Position numbers and translations under genes: made by a program | Assembly: GCA_947474445.1 (NCBI GenBank) | Contig: CANJJY010000175.1 | Location: 1 to 8,826, forward strand | Reading direction: 5' to 3' | From: Oligoflexaceae bacterium | GTDB lineage: Bacteria; Bdellovibrionota_B; Oligoflexia; Oligoflexales; Oligoflexaceae | DNA: 8,826 nt | In this document: piece after piece, positions 6,941 to 8,826 of the stretch | Layout: each line of letters opens with the position of its first letter | Position numbering within the stretch: the first letter of the stretch is position 1 | The notes under the pieces: generated by a model | Database searches by the model: none | What the model was told of the DNA's origin: nothing | Seen by the model: the letters and a program-made list of their open reading frames with translations, nothing else

Positions 6941-7846
6941 ATGAAAAAGGTTGAAGCCAATCGTTATCCTCATTCGGCGACCTTATTCAAGTTTTGCAAA
7001 GAAGCTTTGGAAATCCGTTACGATGGCAACGTAAAAGTCATCGATCAGGATGTCGGAGCTATTCTTGGCTACGATCCCGCTGATTGCAGTCATTGGAAAA
7101 AGGGTAAGAAGAACATCCGTTCTTTGAGTACTTTGCGCAATATCGCCGACCATCTCAACGTCGACGAAGGCCTGCTCATCGATATCACGTCGGGCAAGGT
7201 CTCGCTCGATGAAGCCGTCTTTGAGTTCCGCGGTTACGGCAGCTTCATGCTCAACGGCAAATCCCTCGACGTGCTCAAAAAAGAATATTTTAAAAATCCG
7301 AGTAAATATCAGGCCAACGATGGGCAGGTTCCTACCTTTGAAGACCTCTTCGATGTGCAGAGAAATGCGGTCGTCCGTGTTGCGCAAGAATTGATCAAGA
7401 GCGGTGGCTTCACCGAGGCCCCTCTCTATATACCAGAGATCCTCCGTCTCTATACCGGCATCAGTCTGATCGTTCGCCCCGAGCAGGAAGAAGCCTCGAT
7501 CATCACGCACGAAGGCGAGGGCATTGAATTCAAGACGATGATGACTTGCCGTGAAGATGATACCCGGCCCTATGTGAGATTTTTGGCTGCGAAAGTCCTC
7601 TTCAAGCATCTTTGCATGAGCCAGCACCCGCTGCTGACTGGGTTTTCGGAAACTCCTTCTGAAATCATGGATATTCAATCGAACATCTTCGCAGGCGCCT
7701 TGCTGGTCCCCGGGGAGATGCTGCGCAGTGAAGTCGAAAAGAGCGACACGGCTTTTGATCTGGTTCGCCAGCTCGCCGATACCTTTTGGGTCTCCCGTTC
7801 TTTGATCAATCAGCGCCTGCGCGATTTTCTTGAGCACGGCAACTGA
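6941..7846 (+). CDS. XRE-family regulator with degenerate ImmA/IrrE-like C-terminal domain
   Basis: Starting at ATG 6941, which has GGGAG five bases upstream, the protein has 301 residues. An in-frame ATG at 6908 would add 11 residues but has no good ribosome site. The N-terminal domain (about 30-85) is a helix-turn-helix of the Cro/C1 type: DVGAILGYDPADCSHWKKGK, then a recognition-like SLSTLRNIADHLNV. The C-terminal half (about 145-296) follows the layout of ImmA/IrrE (M78/DUF955) metallopeptidases. RFLAAKVLFKHL (213-224) lies where RFxLAHELGHxL is expected, SNIFAGALLVPGEML (247-261) where AnxFAaxLLmPxxml is expected, and the ending VSRSLINQRLRDF matches the usual vSxxaxxxRL helix. Both zinc histidines and the catalytic Glu of HExxH are replaced by Lys218, Val219 and Lys222, so it should be catalytically inactive. 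The likely role is transcription control with the C-terminal half as a sensor or dimer domain. The assignment of the C-terminal fold rests on pattern alignment by eye. Confidence 0.75.
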   Translation: MKKVEANRYPHSATLFKFCKEALEIRYDGNVKVIDQDVGAILGYDPADCSHWKKGKKNIRSLSTLRNIADHLNVDEGLLIDITSGKVSLDEAVFEFRGYGSFMLNGKSLDVLKKEYFKNPSKYQANDGQVPTFEDLFDVQRNAVVRVAQELIKSGGFTEAPLYIPEILRLYTGISLIVRPEQEEASIITHEGEGIEFKTMMTCREDDTRPYVRFLAAKVLFKHLCMSQHPLLTGFSETPSEIMDIQSNIFAGALLVPGEMLRSEVEKSDTAFDLVRQLADTFWVSRSLINQRLRDFLEHGN

Positions 7847-7870
7847 AAGATCTCTGCAATGTAGATGAGT

Positions 7871-7897
7871 AACGGCCCTTCCGGGCCGTTTTTTTTT
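7871..7897 (+). terminator. Intrinsic terminator of the XRE/ImmA-like gene
   Basis: AACGGCCC (7871-7878) and GGGCCGTT (7883-7890) form a perfect 8-bp stem around TTCC, running into nine T (7889-7897). It lies 24 bases after the TGA at 7844-7846. This is a textbook Rho-independent terminator, so the next gene needs its own promoter. Confidence 0.95.
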
Positions 7898-7953
7898 GGT
7901 TTCACCCGCCCAGTTTCCATTTGGCTGATCAAAAAAACATATTAAATATAGAT

Positions 7954-8009
7954 ACTTAAGTCTGATGCCCGGAAATTGTTCAGGGTTTTTTCTCAGCTGA
8001 CTTAAGTCT
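7954..8009. promoter_or_regulatory. Two direct copies of a palindromic box (ACTTAAGTCT) upstream of the [4Fe-4S] protein gene
   Basis: ACTTAAGTCT occurs at 7954-7963 and again at 8000-8009, 46 bp apart. Its first eight bases (ACTTAAGT) are self-complementary. The region is AT-rich (TTAAATATA at 7942-7950 just before the first copy) and follows a strong terminator, so this 170-bp gap should hold the promoter of the gene at 8072. No convincing -35/-10 pair was found. The paired boxes could bind a dimeric regulator. Confidence 0.45.
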
Positions 8010-8071
8010 TCGTCCTTTCGGCCGATGACTCCTCAGACAGCATTCTTGAAATTTAGCTCTTGAGACTGAAC

Positions 8072-8826
8072 ATGGGCGAGCTCTTCAAATTGAAAAATGG
8101 CACTGTCCTCCTTTCGACTGAGGCACCTGGCGGCGTTTACAACAGCGCCCAGCTCAAGAAGATCGCGGATCTGTGCTCCAAAGAACTTGCAGTGGTCAAG
8201 GCCACCGAAGATCAGAGACTCGCGCTCTTTGTCAAAGAGAGTGAAGTCGATCGGGTCATCGAGCAGTTACGTGGCATCGGTCTCGGTATCCGCAACTATC
8301 AGCAGGGTCTGCATCAGCCTATTTCCTGTCTTGGTGAACTCTGCGAAGAACATGAGCAACCAGCTCTGACGACCGCGATGGACGTTACCAAAGAGCTGGC
8401 GGCCATCGTTTTGCAAGCTCCTCTCAAAATCGGTATCAACGGCTGCGCCCGTTGCTGCACCCCCTGTCATACTCTTGATATCTCTATACTCGGGGAACCA
8501 GGCGGCTACCGGGTGAGTCTCGGTGGCAAGACCTCGCAGTTCCCGGAGCTGTCTTCGTTTTTTGCAGAAGGCGTTCCTCCCAAGGAATTGCCGCGCCTTC
8601 TGAAGAAGGTCGTTGCGCTGTTTCAAAAGCAAGCGGAGCCGGGCGAGACCCTGCATTCCGTTCTCGACCGCTGCGGCGTCGAAGAGTATATCAAAGCCCT
8701 TTCCCCTTATAGTCAGGATGCCGCCCAGCGTGACGATCCATTTGCTTCCTCTGAATCAGACGGGCTTGATGCGCCTGCAACGTCGGACAGCATCGACGAC
8801 GAACTGGGTGAGATCCCATCCGATGA
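8072..8826 (+). CDS. Half-size nitrite/sulfite reductase-type siroheme-[4Fe-4S] protein (3' end outside window)
   Basis: The frame is open from ATG 8072 to the window edge, giving 251 codons without a stop. Residues 1-75 resemble the ferredoxin-like half domain of nitrite/sulfite reductases (GGVYNSAQLKKIADL at 20-34; TEDQRLALF at 45-53, like the family's TxRQxxxL). Residues 83-210 resemble the 4Fe-4S/siroheme domain: Cys86 and Cys91 in SCLGELC, LKIGINGCARC (118-128) with Cys125, Cys128, Cys129 and Cys132, then HTLDISILG (133-141) and YRVSLGGK (146-153). The Cys125-x3-Cys129 pair fits the family; the first pair is spaced by four residues where five is usual. Full-length sulfite reductases carry this unit twice, but here it appears once, followed by an acidic, Ser/Asp/Glu-rich tail (212 onward) that looks disordered. 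Whether another domain follows is unknown. A weak GAGA lies before the ATG. Electron transfer or sulfite/nitrite-type chemistry is possible; the exact reaction is not shown. Confidence 0.78.
   Translation, partial: MGELFKLKNGTVLLSTEAPGGVYNSAQLKKIADLCSKELAVVKATEDQRLALFVKESEVDRVIEQLRGIGLGIRNYQQGLHQPISCLGELCEEHEQPALTTAMDVTKELAAIVLQAPLKIGINGCARCCTPCHTLDISILGEPGGYRVSLGGKTSQFPELSSFFAEGVPPKELPRLLKKVVALFQKQAEPGETLHSVLDRCGVEEYIKALSPYSQDAAQRDDPFASSESDGLDAPATSDSIDDELGEIPSD

Noticed and set aside
6983..7837. 284-codon open frame on the - strand
   Set aside because: It mirrors the XRE/ImmA-like gene, which has a promoter, ribosome site, domain match and terminator on the + strand.
7967..7991. CCC...GGG followed by six T as a second terminator
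   Set aside because: Only three base pairs can form, so it is too weak to act as a hairpin terminator.
8097..8369. 90-codon + strand frame
   Set aside because: It is out of frame with the [4Fe-4S] protein that starts at 8072 and carries the conserved motifs; this frame is a shadow.
1..8826. CRISPR array, tRNA, rRNA, insertion sequence or prophage ends
   Set aside because: No regularly spaced repeats, cloverleaf-like segment, rRNA core sequence, transposase or integrase reading frame was seen.

Overview
The window looks like chromosomal housekeeping and signalling DNA from a Gram-negative bacterium with roughly balanced base composition. The mix of genes fits the Bdellovibrionota/Oligoflexia or a related 'deltaproteobacterial' lineage: an HNH domain of the type common there, a STAS protein with a zinc ribbon beside a PAS-GGDEF protein, a SpeA-type arginine decarboxylase, and rsmD followed by coaD. 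This placement is inferred from gene types only. No rRNA, tRNA, CRISPR array, transposase or other sign of a mobile element was seen.

Layout. Bases 2-253 (+) hold the C-terminal end of an HNH endonuclease-type protein that starts outside the window. Bases 368-3406 (-) hold three genes read leftward: a STAS/zinc-ribbon protein, a PAS-GGDEF diguanylate cyclase 20 bp behind it, and, about 190 bp further on past a perfect 10-bp hairpin, a polytopic membrane protein of the GT-C-like 'NEHR' type. Bases 3522-5444 (-) hold speA, closed by a clear intrinsic terminator (3468-3499) and headed by a palindrome (5469-5488) that overlaps its best promoter candidate. Bases 5655-6740 (+) hold the rsmD-coaD pair, separated by 9 bp. 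Bases 6941-7846 (+) hold an XRE-type regulator with an ImmA/IrrE-like C-terminal domain whose zinc-protease motif is missing. It has its own near-consensus sigma-70 promoter and a textbook terminator. Bases 8072-8826 (+) hold an incomplete gene, open at the right edge, for a half-size protein of the nitrite/sulfite reductase siroheme-[4Fe-4S] fold. A repeated ACTTAAGTCT box lies upstream of it.

How the genes relate. SpeA makes agmatine for polyamine synthesis, RsmD methylates 16S rRNA, and CoaD makes dephospho-CoA. The STAS and GGDEF genes probably form a two-gene signalling unit linked to cyclic-di-GMP. The XRE/pseudo-ImmA regulator and the sulfite-reductase-like gene are separate transcription units. 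Both have unusual active-site sequences and are the best candidates here for uncharacterised biology. No gene cluster in the window forms an obvious complete new system. No gene-free stretch exceeds 300 bases; the longest gaps are about 210 bp (5445-5654), 200 bp (6741-6940) and 225 bp (7847-8071).
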